Source: Geomonas limicola (GTDB lineage Bacteria; Desulfobacterota; Desulfuromonadia; Geobacterales; Geobacteraceae). Taken from it: a stretch of DNA of 64,000 nucleotides. The notes under the pieces are model-generated. The model was given only the letters and a program-made list of their open reading frames with translations, did not search any database and had not been told where the DNA came from. Below are positions 54,505 through 63,927 of the stretch, piece after piece. The stretch lies in contig NZ_BLXZ01000001.1 of NCBI RefSeq assembly GCF_014193675.1, forward strand, positions 806,001 to 870,000, read 5' to 3'. Each line of letters opens with the position of its first letter. Position 1 is the first letter of the stretch. The position numbers and the translations under genes are program-made.

Positions 54505-56088
54505 ATGGAAATAGTCGGCAAGCAGTTCATCGACGGCAAACGGGTGGCGGAATCAGGGATAACGTTCTCCTCGTACGATGCCGCTACGGGCGAAGCGCTC
54601 CCCTATACCTTTTTCCAGGCGAGCGAGTCGGAAGTGCGGGCCGCAACGTCTGCCGCCTTCCGGGCCTTTGGCCGGTACCGGAATATCCCCTTGGAAGAGC
54701 GGGCGCTCTTTCTGGAAACCATTGCCGCCGAAATCGATGCCCTGGACGACGAATTCGTGCGGTTGGTGATGCGGGAAACGGGCCTGCCGGAGGCGCGGAT
54801 TCGCGGGGAGCGCCTGCGCACGACCAACCAGTTGCGCCTCTTCGCCACCGTGGTCCGACGGGGCGACTTCCTGGGCGCGCGCATCGACACGGCGCTCCCC
54901 AAACGCGAGCCGCTGCCCCGACCGGACATCCGGCAGTACCAGGTCGGGGTGGGGCCGGTGGCGGTCTTTGGCGCCAGCAACTTCCCGCTGGCGTTCTCGG
55001 TAGCGGGGGGCGATACCGCCTCCGCGCTCGCGGCGGGTTGTCCCGTGGTGGTCAAGGCGCACTCCGGGCATTCGGCCACCGCCGAAATGGTCGGGCAGGC
55101 AATTACCCGGGCGGTCGAGCGTAGCACCCTGCCGGCGGGGGTCTTCGGCATGGTATTCGGCGCGGGGGTCGGCAGGGCCCTGGTGCTGGCCCCGGAAATA
55201 AAGGCGGTTGGCTTCACCGGGTCGCTGCCGGGGGGCCGTGCCCTGTGCGACCTGGCCGCGAGCCGTCCCGACCCCATTCCGGTCTTCGCTGAGATGTCCA
55301 GCATCAATCCGGTGATCCTGATGCCGCAGGCGCTCAAAGCGCGTGGCGCGGCGATCGCCGCCGGCCTGGCCGGTTCGGTCACCCTGGGCGCCGGCCAGTT
55401 CTGTACCAACCCGGGGCTGGTTATCGGGTTCCAGGGGGAGGCTTTCGAAGAATTCGCACGGGAGTTCGCCCGGGCCATGGAGAGCAAGCCCCCGGCCGTG
55501 ATGCTCAACAGCGGAACGTTACAGAGCTATCTCGAAGGGCTGGCCCGGATGGAAAGCACCCCTGGGGTCGAACGCTGCGCCGCCGGCCCGGGTGAAACGA
55601 AGCGGGCCCACACCTGCGCCTTCCGGGCCGATGCCCGCCTTTTGAGCGCAACCGGGCATCCCCTGGAAGAGGAGGTCTTCGGGCCGTCCACGGTACTAGT
55701 CGCCCTGGAAAACCTCCACGAGCTGGTGCAGATCGTCCCGACGCTCAACGGCCAGCTTACCGCGAGCCTCTTCGCGGAGGAGCAGGAACTGGCGGGGTGT
55801 GGGGAGTTGCTCGCCGCCCTGGAGCACCGTGTGGGACGGCTGATACTGAACGATTATCCGACCGGCGTCGAGGTCTGCGACGCCATGGTCCACGGTGGGC
55901 CCTATCCCGCCACCTCCGACAGCCGCGGGACCTCGGTGGGAACCTTGGCGATCGACCGTTACCTGCGCCCGGTCTGCTACCAGGGGTATCCGGACCAGCT
56001 GCTCCCCCTCCCCCTGCAAGACGCCAATCCCTTGGGGTTGCGCAGGCTGGTGAACGGCCAGTGGTCGGAGGGCCCGGTCCCGGCCTAG
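54505..56088 (+). CDS. 2,5-dioxovalerate (alpha-ketoglutaric semialdehyde) dehydrogenase
   Basis: A 527-residue ALDH. The motifs FGASNFPLAFSVAGGDTASALAAGCPVVVKAH and FAEMSSINPVILMP (general base Glu near 256), with the nucleophile C300 in GAGQFCTNPGLV, match the ketoglutaric-semialdehyde branch, which has this GxFCTNPG wording. It makes 2-oxoglutarate from sugar-acid or hydroxyproline breakdown. No dehydratase of such a pathway lies nearby, so the physiological substrate is uncertain. GGGAGGGACACTC precedes ATG at 54505. The terminator at 56191 ends the transcript. Confidence 0.88.
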   Translation: MEIVGKQFIDGKRVAESGITFSSYDAATGEALPYTFFQASESEVRAATSAAFRAFGRYRNIPLEERALFLETIAAEIDALDDEFVRLVMRETGLPEARIRGERLRTTNQLRLFATVVRRGDFLGARIDTALPKREPLPRPDIRQYQVGVGPVAVFGASNFPLAFSVAGGDTASALAAGCPVVVKAHSGHSATAEMVGQAITRAVERSTLPAGVFGMVFGAGVGRALVLAPEIKAVGFTGSLPGGRALCDLAASRPDPIPVFAEMSSINPVILMPQALKARGAAIAAGLAGSVTLGAGQFCTNPGLVIGFQGEAFEEFAREFARAMESKPPAVMLNSGTLQSYLEGLARMESTPGVERCAAGPGETKRAHTCAFRADARLLSATGHPLEEEVFGPSTVLVALENLHELVQIVPTLNGQLTASLFAEEQELAGCGELLAALEHRVGRLILNDYPTGVEVCDAMVHGGPYPATSDSRGTSVGTLAIDRYLRPVCYQGYPDQLLPLPLQDANPLGLRRLVNGQWSEGPVPA

Positions 56089-56190
56089 CTCCTGCTTCAC
56101 GCCCCCGGTCAGGCGCCGCCTCGCCAGGTTTCGTAAGGGGGGCGCCTCCCTAATGTGCTGCCGATAAGTCTTGCGGGCTTCTGGAAGAGG

Positions 56191-56226
56191 TCCCCTTCCC
56201 ATGACGGGGAGGGGATTTTTTCGTGG
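56191..56226 (+). terminator. Rho-independent terminator
   Basis: The 10-bp stem TCCCCTTCCC / GGGGAGGGGA with a 5-nt loop is followed by six T residues, 103 bp after the dehydrogenase stop. Confidence 0.85.
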
Positions 56227-56265
56227 TGCGGTCCCACGGTCGCGGCCGGTGGGCCAGGGGAACCG

Positions 56266-57213
56266 TCAGGTAACCAGGTTACGGGGTATTCCGGCGTGGA
56301 AGGCTTCCAGGTTGTCGATCAACCGATCGGCCAAGGCGCGCAGCGACTGCTCGCTCACCCAGGCGACGTGGGGGGTGATGATCAGGTTGGGGAGTTTCAG
56401 CTCCAGGAGCGGGCTGCCGTCGCGGGGCGGTTCCTGGGACAGGACGTCCAGGCCGGCGCCGGCAATGTCGCCGCGGCTTAGGGCGCGGGCCAGCGCAGCC
56501 TCGTCGACGATGCCGCCCCGGGCGCAGTTGATAAGCAGCGCGTTGCGGGGCATCCGGCCAAGGTCCTGCGCCCCGATCATGCCGCGGGTGGCGGGGGTGA
56601 GCGGACAGAGAACGACCAGGACGTCGCAATTGGCCAGCACCTCGTCAAAGGGAGACCGTCCCGGGCGCAGCTGTGCCGCGCCCTTTTGCTCGGCGACCAG
56701 CACGTTCATGCCAAAGGCGCTGGCGAGTCCGGCTACCGCACGGCCCAGGGCACCGTAGCCGATGAGCCCCAGCGTCGCGCCGGCAAGCGATTGCGGCAGG
56801 GGCTCAAGCTGCACCAGGTAGCCCGGCGCATGTTGCCAGCCGCCCCCCTGGACTGCCTCGTGGTAGGCGATCAGGTTGCGCCTGAGGGCCAGGATCAGGG
56901 CGAAGACGTGCTCCGGGACGCTGAGGGCCCAGTCGCGCACGTTACTGACCGCGATGCCGCGCTCCCGGCAGGTATCGAGGTCGATGCCGTCGACGCCGGT
57001 CGCGGCCACGGCGATCAATTTTAGTTCGGGGAGTTGCTCGAGTGCCTCGCGGGGGAAGAATACCCGGTCGGTGATGGCGATGGAGGCCCCCCGGAGCCGC
57101 TCCACCAGCTGTTCCGGTGCGGTATCGGGGTAGTCCAGCCACTGGTGCGGAAAGCAGGGGGGGCGCAGCGCCACCGGGATGGCGCTGCGGTCCAGGAACA
57201 CGATCCTTTCCAT
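56266..57213 (-). CDS. D-2-hydroxyacid dehydrogenase
   Basis: A 315-residue NAD(P)-dependent enzyme. The Rossmann motif is GLIGYGALGRAVAG near 146-159. Catalytic Arg is in CARGGIVDEAAL, Glu in GLDVLSQEPP and His in ITPHVAWVSEQS. The closest wording is to the glycerate/hydroxypyruvate reductase group (VAATGVDGIDLDTCRERGIAVSNV). The substrate could be glycerate, glyoxylate or a similar acid. It follows the universal-stress gene by 16 bp, so both are on one message. AGAGGCCCTCG precedes ATG. Confidence 0.9.
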   Translation of the reverse strand: MERIVFLDRSAIPVALRPPCFPHQWLDYPDTAPEQLVERLRGASIAITDRVFFPREALEQLPELKLIAVAATGVDGIDLDTCRERGIAVSNVRDWALSVPEHVFALILALRRNLIAYHEAVQGGGWQHAPGYLVQLEPLPQSLAGATLGLIGYGALGRAVAGLASAFGMNVLVAEQKGAAQLRPGRSPFDEVLANCDVLVVLCPLTPATRGMIGAQDLGRMPRNALLINCARGGIVDEAALARALSRGDIAGAGLDVLSQEPPRDGSPLLELKLPNLIITPHVAWVSEQSLRALADRLIDNLEAFHAGIPRNLVT

Positions 57214-57229
57214 CGAGGGCCTCTGGGGA

Positions 57230-58027
57230 TCAGTGGGACATCAATACCGGCACGGTCATGTGGCGCAGGACGTGTCGCGCCACCTCCCCCAGGGCGGAGG
57301 TCCCAAAGTGCAGTTCGGCGTAGGCACCCATCACCAAAAGATCGCTCCCCTCGTCGGCCACCCGGTTCAGGAGCACGTCACCCACCTTGAGAGCCGTGAT
57401 GGCGCTCGTCTCGACCTCGGCGCTGATCTGGTGGCTCGCCAGGTAGCCGCGCAACCGCTCCATGTCGACTACGTCTTTTTCGTTCGGGTTTACCTCGAAG
57501 ACCCGTACCGTTTCCGACTTCTTCAGGACCGGCAGTACGTCGGCCAGGGTGCGTGCCGACTCGCGGCCGGTCTTCCAGGCCACCAGGGCGCGCTTGCCGA
57601 TACTGGAGAACTGCCCGGCGTAGGGGACGATGAGCACCGGTTTCCCCGAGCCGAGCACCACGCGCTCCGGGAGGTGGTCGTCGACGCGGCGCTCCTTCGA
57701 GCCGTACTCGGTCTGCCCCACGACCACCAGGTCGGCGAAGGTCGCGTAGTAGTTGATCGTCTCGACCATACCGCCGTGGGTCTTGGCCTCCACGTTCACC
57801 CAGTTGCCGGCAACGCCCAGCTCCCGGGTCCTGCTCAGGAAGAGCTGTTTCAGTTCGTCGCTCACCTCGCGGTCCTGGCTCCGCTTGGCCGGCAGCAGGT
57901 GGGGGGCAGCCGCGAAGAGCCCCGTTACGCTCGCACCGTGTTCGATGGCCAGTTCGAGAGCCAGGGCGAGCCGGTCGGCTGCCTGGGGCAAGGTATCCAT
58001 CAGCACCAGCATGTTTTTCAGCACCAT
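57230..58027 (-). CDS. Universal stress protein, tandem-domain type
   Basis: A 265-residue UspA-family protein with two Usp-like halves. The first starts with NMLVLMDTLPQAADRLALAL. The second contains the ATP-loop-like VMGAYAELHFGTSALGEVARHVLRHMTVPVLMSH, close to the GxxGxxxxxxGS(V/T) pattern. ATP binding is therefore possible in the C-terminal half. ATG at 58027 follows AAGGAGGCGTACACG. It sits between the glutamate dehydrogenase and hydroxyacid dehydrogenase genes. Confidence 0.88.
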   Translation of the reverse strand: MVLKNMLVLMDTLPQAADRLALALELAIEHGASVTGLFAAAPHLLPAKRSQDREVSDELKQLFLSRTRELGVAGNWVNVEAKTHGGMVETINYYATFADLVVVGQTEYGSKERRVDDHLPERVVLGSGKPVLIVPYAGQFSSIGKRALVAWKTGRESARTLADVLPVLKKSETVRVFEVNPNEKDVVDMERLRGYLASHQISAEVETSAITALKVGDVLLNRVADEGSDLLVMGAYAELHFGTSALGEVARHVLRHMTVPVLMSH

Positions 58028-58107
58028 CGTGTACGCCTCCTTGTCAACGTTCATCCCGTGGTTCGGGAAACCTGTCGCTTCTCAACAACTGCAGGTACAA
58101 ATCTGAA

Positions 58108-61095
58108 TTATTCTGGAAGATTGCGCACCAGGTGGCCGGTTATCATCTCCTGGTAGTCCCCCTCGCCGTCGCCGCGGTACACCAGGGACGAGGCGATCTG
58201 CGCCGCCAGTATGGCGTACAGGCACTTGGCAGGGAGCCGTCCGATCCTGCCGCTGTAGGGTTCCTCGCGCAGCATGCGCGGCAGGTGCGCCAGTATCGCC
58301 CGCCGGAACAGCTGTTCGCCGACCAGCTCGGGGTGGCGCTGGAAGAACCCGAAGAGCCGCGCGTAATGGGCGTTGATGTCCCGGCTGATGGCGTCGGAGA
58401 CCTCGGTATAGGTGAGGCTCCCGCCGGCTTCGCGGTGCCTGCGGAAGATGAGCCGCGCCTCGTCCCGGGCCCGCAGCTCCAAAATCTCGAGGACGTCCCC
58501 CACGTAGCGCTCCTTGTGGGCCAGGAACTCCTCCTCGGACAACAGCAGGTTGGCGATGATCTCGTAGGAGGACGATATCACGCCGCACTTGTTGGCCGAG
58601 AGGTCGCGGATGATCACCACGCCGCGGCGCTGCAACTGGCTGCGTGCCTCGGGGCTGATGAAGCCGTTGGCCCCCTCGACGATGGCCCGGGTGGTGGGGG
58701 TACCGTCCTCGCGGAAGAAGCGCTGCCAGTTGTGATCGTCGATGCTTTCGGGCTCGCCACCGGCCGGGATGAACAGGTCGGTGGGGACCGAGCAGAGCAG
58801 GTTGCCGAACTCGCGGTGGAACTGGTCCGCGGTCACCCACTGTTCCTCTACCCCGAGCCCCGTGCTCACCACCCGTTTGAAGAGCTCGCGCAAGCCGTCG
58901 CTGCGCTTCACGCCGCGGTAGAGGATGAACCCTCCCGGGTGCAGCGCCGCAGGGTCGAAGCCATCAAGACTCTGACTCAGCAAAAGCTGGCGCAGCTCGA
59001 GGTGGCGCATCCCCTCCGGATCGAAGATCGCCCCGCTGCCGTCCAGGATGAGCTTCAGCCGCGCCTTCGGGCAGCGCTCCAGGATGAGTCTCAGGGCGTT
59101 GCCCGCCAGTTCCCCGTTGGGCCCCCCGGTGAGCTTCACCGAGAAGGGGTCGCAGCGCATGTCGATGCCGAGCTGGGCCAGGGTCACCTCGGCGAACTGC
59201 AGGATCCCGGTCGCGGTCACCCCGTACTCCCGGTGGCTGATCCCTACCCGCTTGCTCGAGATGAGCCCGATCCCCAGGAGGTAGCCGCGCTTCAAGCTTT
59301 GGCGCGCGATCATCTCGATCATCACGTCGTGCAGGTTCTCCTCGGGCCCCAGCTCGATCGGTTCATCCTCGCCGTAGTAGTCCACCACGCGCGGATCGCG
59401 CGCCTTGCCGTTCTGGGTCACGAAGATGTCCAGGAAGGCGTTCACGAACCCGAACTGGAGCTTGTAGAGCCTCTGGTTGATAAGGTCCTGGGTCTCCATC
59501 CCCACCGCGTCCAGGACCACCACCAGCTTGGAGCCCCCTTGGTAGACGTCCTTGTTTTTCAGGTGCTGGCTGTGGGCCAAAAGGTAGGTGTCGCGAAACA
59601 GCGAGCCGGCGGCGCGCAGGTACTCTTCGGGGGTGTGCGCGATCATGGTGCGCCAGCCACCTCGAGCGATGTCCGAGAAGCCTACGTGGTAGCCGGTCCC
59701 GTAGCGCCCGAAGAAAAAGGTGATCCTGAAAGGGGTTTGGGGAAGCCCCGCGAGCGCCTCGGGAACCAGTTCCGAGAGGTAGGCCGGGTCCAGCCGGAAG
59801 GCCAGCGCGTGCTTCTCCGGCACGTAGAAGTTGGTCTTCAAGGTGTTGCGGATCAGGGTGAGCACCAGGCGGAAGACGCTGCGGCGCACCTCGTCGGTGG
59901 CGCGGTGCCCGGTGTTGTAGTCGTCCACGAACCGGCCGGCCGTATCGAGGGTGCGCCGGTAGCGCTGTTCGCGCCCGGGCAGATCCGGCTCGAAGCGGAT
60001 ACGGAACAGCCCGATGAGCCTCAGCGCGATGTCCGGGTGGGCATGGAAGGTCTTGAGCACCTCGTCGTAGGAAAAGCGCACCGGGTCCTGCAGGGCGAGC
60101 GTGGTATGGCAAAAGGCGGCGAAGGCATTCACCAGCGAAGCCTCCTCGCCGGTGAAGACCTGGTTCACCACGAACTCCCGGTAGGTAGGCGAGGCGGTGG
60201 AGAGGATCTGGGTGTTGTAGAGCTCCTGTTTCAGTCGCTCGAAGAGTTCGCCCCCCCTGGCCAGCGAACCGCTATCGCGGTGCCGCACGTAGAAGGTGCC
60301 GAGGAAATAGGGGTGCACCCCGTTGGAGATGGTGAGGCAGTAGGCGCGCTGCACCCCGAACGCCAGCCGGTTGAACACCTCCATGGTCTGCAGCAGGAAG
60401 TCCCGCTGCGGCGGATTGCCTACCGCGAACATGACCCGTGTCTCGGGCGCCTCGCTGAGTCGCTCGTTCTCCTCGACGTCCAGGAAGATGCCACCCAGCC
60501 GGTTCCCCTGCTGCAGGACCCAGAGGATCTGGGCCACCCGGTTGGCGGGCGAGATGCGCACGTACTCCTCGTTGTTGAGCCACAGAAGGCGCAGGAGAGG
60601 GTCGAACTCGCTGTGGTCGAAGTCGGGGTAGCGGCCGGCGAGTGCCTGGGCGATCCCCTCCCTGATCGTGGGGGGGATCTCGGGTTCCGATGCTTCCAGG
60701 ATTTCCCGGTGCTCCTTGCGGTCGAAGTCGAAACGCTGCACCTCCAGCCCGTGCTCGAGACCGGGGATGGTCGAGCGCGAGTGGGTGAACTCGGCATAGG
60801 AGATATCGCGCTCCTTGAGGGTGCTGAGCGTATCGTAGAGAGAGCCGGGCTGGTTCTGACGGGCGAGGATCAGTGTCTTTGCGCGATCGGCCAAGGTGAG
60901 GCGCTGGTTGCGGGCGAGGCTTCCCAGCCCCTGGGCCAGGTTGCAGACCGCACCGACCTCCTGCTGCATGGTGATGAAGAAATAGGAGTCCATCTGGGCC
61001 TGGAGCCAGGCCAGGTTTTCCATGGTCTGGGCACCGCTCGCGGTCACCATCTCGTGGACCTGTTGAAACATCTCGCTGCTCGTCACCAGCGTCAT
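58108..61095 (-). CDS. Large NAD-dependent glutamate dehydrogenase
   Basis: A 995-residue enzyme of the large NAD-GDH class, which interconverts glutamate and 2-oxoglutarate plus ammonia. The C-terminal catalytic part has SDIARGGWRTMIAH, KDVYQGGSKLVVVLD (glutamate-site region), KLTGGPNGELAGNALRL (nucleotide site) and VPTDLFIPAGGEPESID. The first 400 residues form a regulatory domain without a recognised motif. The length fits the 115-kDa class rather than the 180-kDa one. Start: AAGGGGCTTCACC before ATG. The link to nitrogen control by ntrBC earlier in the window is only thematic. Confidence 0.92.
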   Translation of the reverse strand: MTLVTSSEMFQQVHEMVTASGAQTMENLAWLQAQMDSYFFITMQQEVGAVCNLAQGLGSLARNQRLTLADRAKTLILARQNQPGSLYDTLSTLKERDISYAEFTHSRSTIPGLEHGLEVQRFDFDRKEHREILEASEPEIPPTIREGIAQALAGRYPDFDHSEFDPLLRLLWLNNEEYVRISPANRVAQILWVLQQGNRLGGIFLDVEENERLSEAPETRVMFAVGNPPQRDFLLQTMEVFNRLAFGVQRAYCLTISNGVHPYFLGTFYVRHRDSGSLARGGELFERLKQELYNTQILSTASPTYREFVVNQVFTGEEASLVNAFAAFCHTTLALQDPVRFSYDEVLKTFHAHPDIALRLIGLFRIRFEPDLPGREQRYRRTLDTAGRFVDDYNTGHRATDEVRRSVFRLVLTLIRNTLKTNFYVPEKHALAFRLDPAYLSELVPEALAGLPQTPFRITFFFGRYGTGYHVGFSDIARGGWRTMIAHTPEEYLRAAGSLFRDTYLLAHSQHLKNKDVYQGGSKLVVVLDAVGMETQDLINQRLYKLQFGFVNAFLDIFVTQNGKARDPRVVDYYGEDEPIELGPEENLHDVMIEMIARQSLKRGYLLGIGLISSKRVGISHREYGVTATGILQFAEVTLAQLGIDMRCDPFSVKLTGGPNGELAGNALRLILERCPKARLKLILDGSGAIFDPEGMRHLELRQLLLSQSLDGFDPAALHPGGFILYRGVKRSDGLRELFKRVVSTGLGVEEQWVTADQFHREFGNLLCSVPTDLFIPAGGEPESIDDHNWQRFFREDGTPTTRAIVEGANGFISPEARSQLQRRGVVIIRDLSANKCGVISSSYEIIANLLLSEEEFLAHKERYVGDVLEILELRARDEARLIFRRHREAGGSLTYTEVSDAISRDINAHYARLFGFFQRHPELVGEQLFRRAILAHLPRMLREEPYSGRIGRLPAKCLYAILAAQIASSLVYRGDGEGDYQEMITGHLVRNLPE

Positions 61096-61135
61096 GGTGA
61101 AGCCCCTTGAGAAAAGGAAATCCAGGTGCCGTTAC

Positions 61136-61168
61136 AAAAACGGGCCGGGGACGTGGTCCCGGGCCCGG
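61136..61168 (-). terminator. Rho-independent terminator after aor
   Basis: On the minus strand the stem CGGGCC.GGGAC / GTCCC.GGCCCG has a 3-nt loop and is followed by TTTTTG, 28 bp after the aor stop. Confidence 0.85.
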
Positions 61169-61195
61169 GTGCTGCCGTCCTTCTCACAGCGGTAG

Positions 61196-63034
61196 CTACT
61201 TGTCAGGCAAAAGTCCTTCCATCTCCGGCAGGAAGACGCTCCAGACCTTCTTGCGCAACTGGGCCAGGAACTCCTCCGTGATGAAACTTGGGAGGGTGAT
61301 CTTCGGATTGGGACTTGAAAGTACCTGGGGCGGGAGCGTGTACTCCTCGTCGCTGTACCCCTGGCGCAGCTCAAGGGCGAGCCCCCTGAGGTAGGCGCGC
61401 CGCACCGCGGCGATCACCTGTTCCGAGCTGATCTGCAGCCCGGTGGTCTCCCTGATGCCGGTGACGATCAGGTCGTGCCCGATCCCCAGGCCGACGAACT
61501 TGCACAGGCCCACCATGTCGTATCCCACCTGGAGCAGCCCCGTGGTGGTGATGGCCTGGGTCCACTCCTCGACGGTGCTCTTCCCCTCCTTGGCGTAGAG
61601 CATGTGGGTCCCCATGGACATGTGGCCGCCGGCGATGGCGAACAGGTAGCCGGGGTTGGTGTCGGCCAGGTAGGCGGGAATTTCCAGCCCCTTGACGTGC
61701 ATGGCGTAGGCGGTCTCGCCGACCTCCTCGGAAAGGCGGCGCACACCCTGCCCCAGTGCCGGCGCCTGGCCGCGCCCGGTCTGCTCGATCAGCTCGCGCA
61801 CCTTCTCGAAATCGCCGAAGGTCGCGCCGTTCAAGAGCGGTTTTTCAGGGTGCCGCTCGTTGTAGTCCAAAAGGTAGGAGATGGTGGTCCCCAGCGAGAT
61901 GGCGTCCATTCCCAGCGAGTCGCACAGGTGGATCAGCTCGGCAACCTGTTTGGGATCGTGCACCCCGAGGTTGGAGCCGAACAGGATGAGCGGTTCGAAG
62001 TCGAACTTGGCGGCAAGTTTCCCGCGGCTACCGTCCTCGTTGCGCACGTAGAGGTTGTTGTGGCAGCGGATACCGCAGCGGAAGCACCCCTCGGAGGCGA
62101 TGTCGAAGACCTTCTCCACCTGGTCGCGGTAGAGCTTCTTGACGTCGTCGTTCCCCTTGGGGCGGAAGTTGTTGAGCGGCACGGCATGGAAGGCCTCGAG
62201 CACCTCGATGTTGGCCCAGGTGCCGCCGCCCCCCCCCTGGCTGGCCGGCTGGAAGCGCGCCGACCCGGGGCTCTTGACGATGTCGCGGTTCACGTCCCTG
62301 ATGGCGAAGGTGATCTTGTCCAGTTTCAGGGAGCTGATCGCCACGATGGCGATCAGGTTCTTGTACCCCATCAGGCTCCCCAAGCCGCCCCGGCCGGCAA
62401 AGCGCATCTTGGGCTGGTCGGATTTGAGCTGTCCCTCGGTACTGAGGGCTATGGCGCCCATGCGTACGGTGCGGTAGTTCTCCCCGGCGGGTCCGATGAC
62501 GGCAAAATGGCCGCCGGGATGGGCCGCGGCCAAGCTCATGATTTTCTGGTGGGCGTTCAGCCCCAACAGGTGCTCGGCCGAGTGGAACTCGACCTGGGGG
62601 CCGGACTCGCCGGTGCGCAGGACCACGTAGATCGGGATGTCGGCACACCCTTCGAAGATCACCTCGTCAAGGCCAGTCCACTTGAACCGGTTGCCGAAGT
62701 CCCCGCTTCCCGCGGACCACATCGCACCCGGCAGCCCCTTGCCCGACTTCTTGAGCGGGCTGTAGGCCGAGAAGTAGCTGCGCATGCCGGTCATGACGTT
62801 GCTGCCGGTCAGCAGCCCGGTATTGAGAATGAGGGGGTTTTCGGGAGAGTAGGGGTCGGTGATGGTACGCTCGGCGAGCACCTGGAAGGACCGTCCGAAC
62901 CCGCCCAGCACATCCTCGACGTTACGGCAGGGGACGTCCTCCATGCGGACCGCCCGGGCAGGAAGGTCGATGGTGCATCGCTGATAGAGTATGCTCGAAG
63001 GGTCATTGGCGGGATCGTTGCCCCGGATTTTCAT
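61196..63034 (-). CDS. aor: Tungsten-type aldehyde:ferredoxin oxidoreductase
   Basis: A 612-residue enzyme oxidising aldehydes to acids with ferredoxin as acceptor. Cluster-binding Cys are C317, C320 and C324 (CFRCGIRC) plus a fourth in DMVGLCKFVG near 530. The pterin-binding signature RFAGRGGLGSLMGYKNL is at 211-227, and a second conserved segment is LCDSLGMDAISLG near 370-382. All features fit the AOR family. An unusual poly-Gly run (267-271) lies between domains. GGAGGACACT precedes ATG at 63034. The MoaD-like gene is directly upstream and a sulfur carrier for the cofactor fits. Confidence 0.95.
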   Translation of the reverse strand: MKIRGNDPANDPSSILYQRCTIDLPARAVRMEDVPCRNVEDVLGGFGRSFQVLAERTITDPYSPENPLILNTGLLTGSNVMTGMRSYFSAYSPLKKSGKGLPGAMWSAGSGDFGNRFKWTGLDEVIFEGCADIPIYVVLRTGESGPQVEFHSAEHLLGLNAHQKIMSLAAAHPGGHFAVIGPAGENYRTVRMGAIALSTEGQLKSDQPKMRFAGRGGLGSLMGYKNLIAIVAISSLKLDKITFAIRDVNRDIVKSPGSARFQPASQGGGGGTWANIEVLEAFHAVPLNNFRPKGNDDVKKLYRDQVEKVFDIASEGCFRCGIRCHNNLYVRNEDGSRGKLAAKFDFEPLILFGSNLGVHDPKQVAELIHLCDSLGMDAISLGTTISYLLDYNERHPEKPLLNGATFGDFEKVRELIEQTGRGQAPALGQGVRRLSEEVGETAYAMHVKGLEIPAYLADTNPGYLFAIAGGHMSMGTHMLYAKEGKSTVEEWTQAITTTGLLQVGYDMVGLCKFVGLGIGHDLIVTGIRETTGLQISSEQVIAAVRRAYLRGLALELRQGYSDEEYTLPPQVLSSPNPKITLPSFITEEFLAQLRKKVWSVFLPEMEGLLPDK

Positions 63035-63188
63035 AGTGTCCTCCACGTCGTTGTGCGTTAACAGCGGCGGTTTCCGGCGTCCCGCAGCCCCCGCAAGGGG
63101 ACTTACGGAGCGTCCATCTCCCCCCGTGCCAGGGGGCGCGAGAGCGGGTCCACACCCTGCAATCGATGGCAGGCTTCGGGCAGCGAGG

Positions 63189-63413
63189 CTACCCTCCCCC
63201 GATCGGGGGCATAAGGAACACCGTATCGCCATCCTGCAGGACCTGCTCGAACGGGCAGTGGCGGCCGTTCACCAGCCGGATCCCGATTTCCGGCGCCGGG
63301 ATGCCGAGGTCGGCGGCCAGTTGGGCGACTGTCGTCCCCTCCGGATATTCCCGGACCTCTTCTTCAAAAAGCTTCCAGCGCAAGGCCGCAAAGAGCTTGA
63401 TTGTCACCTGCAT
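63189..63413 (-). CDS. MoaD/ThiS-family sulfur carrier protein
   Basis: A 74-residue ubiquitin-fold protein. It has a beta-grasp start (MQVTIKLFAALRW), EYPEGTTVAQLAADLGI and the acceptor tail MPPIGGG, where the terminal Gly is adenylated and thiocarboxylated. It donates sulfur to the pterin cofactor. The position just upstream of aor implies dedication to tungstopterin. AAGAGGCCGATC precedes ATG at 63413. The 154-bp gap to aor includes a near-perfect 18-bp palindrome (63156-63173). Confidence 0.9.
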   Translation of the reverse strand: MQVTIKLFAALRWKLFEEEVREYPEGTTVAQLAADLGIPAPEIGIRLVNGRHCPFEQVLQDGDTVFLMPPIGGG

Positions 63414-63453
63414 GATCGGCCTCTTCCCAAGTCCCGTGTACCCCCCTGACCTG

Positions 63454-63927
63454 TCAGGAGAGGATCCGGTCCTTGGACTGCTTCCCCGAGATGCTCTCGA
63501 TCTCCAGTTTCCAGACTCGCACCTTCTCAAGCGACGCGGCAGTGAAGCTCCAGTCCTGCTGGCTGTACTGCTGCATCACCTTGAGCAGTCCCTCGTGCTT
63601 CCCTTCGAATCCAGTCATTTCCTGAAGCCTGCCGGACCCGATCACGCACTGGTAGGAAAAGGTCCATTCGCACGGATCGCTCCCCTGGTTCACCAGGGTG
63701 ACCCCGTCTTCCAGCTCGAAGCAGACGGTGGGGTTTGCCTCGAAGAACGCGATCTTGCGCCCGACGAGGGCCGTGTGAAAGTAGAAGGCGCTGCCGTCGT
63801 ACCCAAAGGAAACCGGCACGATGTAGGCCTCGTCCTTATTGGCAAGGCCCAGCCTCAGCACCTGGCAGGCAGCGATGATGCGGTCGATGGACTCGCGCTC
63901 TTTGATCTCTTTGTCGGTTCGTCTCAA
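63454..63927 (-). CDS. Pyridoxamine-5'-phosphate-oxidase-like flavoprotein
   Basis: A 157-residue split-barrel protein of the PNPOx-like/NimA group that binds FMN or heme. The family wording is LGLANKDEAYIVPVSFGYDGSAFYFHTA and then GRKIAFFEANPTVCFE, ending with VWKLEIESISGK. The start is best read as TTG at 63927 because GGGAGATCAG stands directly before it and the protein then begins (M)RRTDKEIKERE, a common start in the family. The frame is open to an ATG at 63999, near the window edge, with a non-matching N-terminus. Role unknown. It may share a promoter with the moaD-like gene. Confidence 0.87.
   Translation of the reverse strand: MRRTDKEIKERESIDRIIAACQVLRLGLANKDEAYIVPVSFGYDGSAFYFHTALVGRKIAFFEANPTVCFELEDGVTLVNQGSDPCEWTFSYQCVIGSGRLQEMTGFEGKHEGLLKVMQQYSQQDWSFTAASLEKVRVWKLEIESISGKQSKDRILS

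Noticed and set aside
58132..61110. A 992-codon open frame antisense to the glutamate dehydrogenase gene, and similar long antisense frames such as 19128-20594 and 24251-26128
   Set aside because: GC-rich third positions deplete stop codons on the opposite strand. These frames have no ribosome-binding site, no family motifs and Val/Gly/His-rich composition typical of such artefacts.
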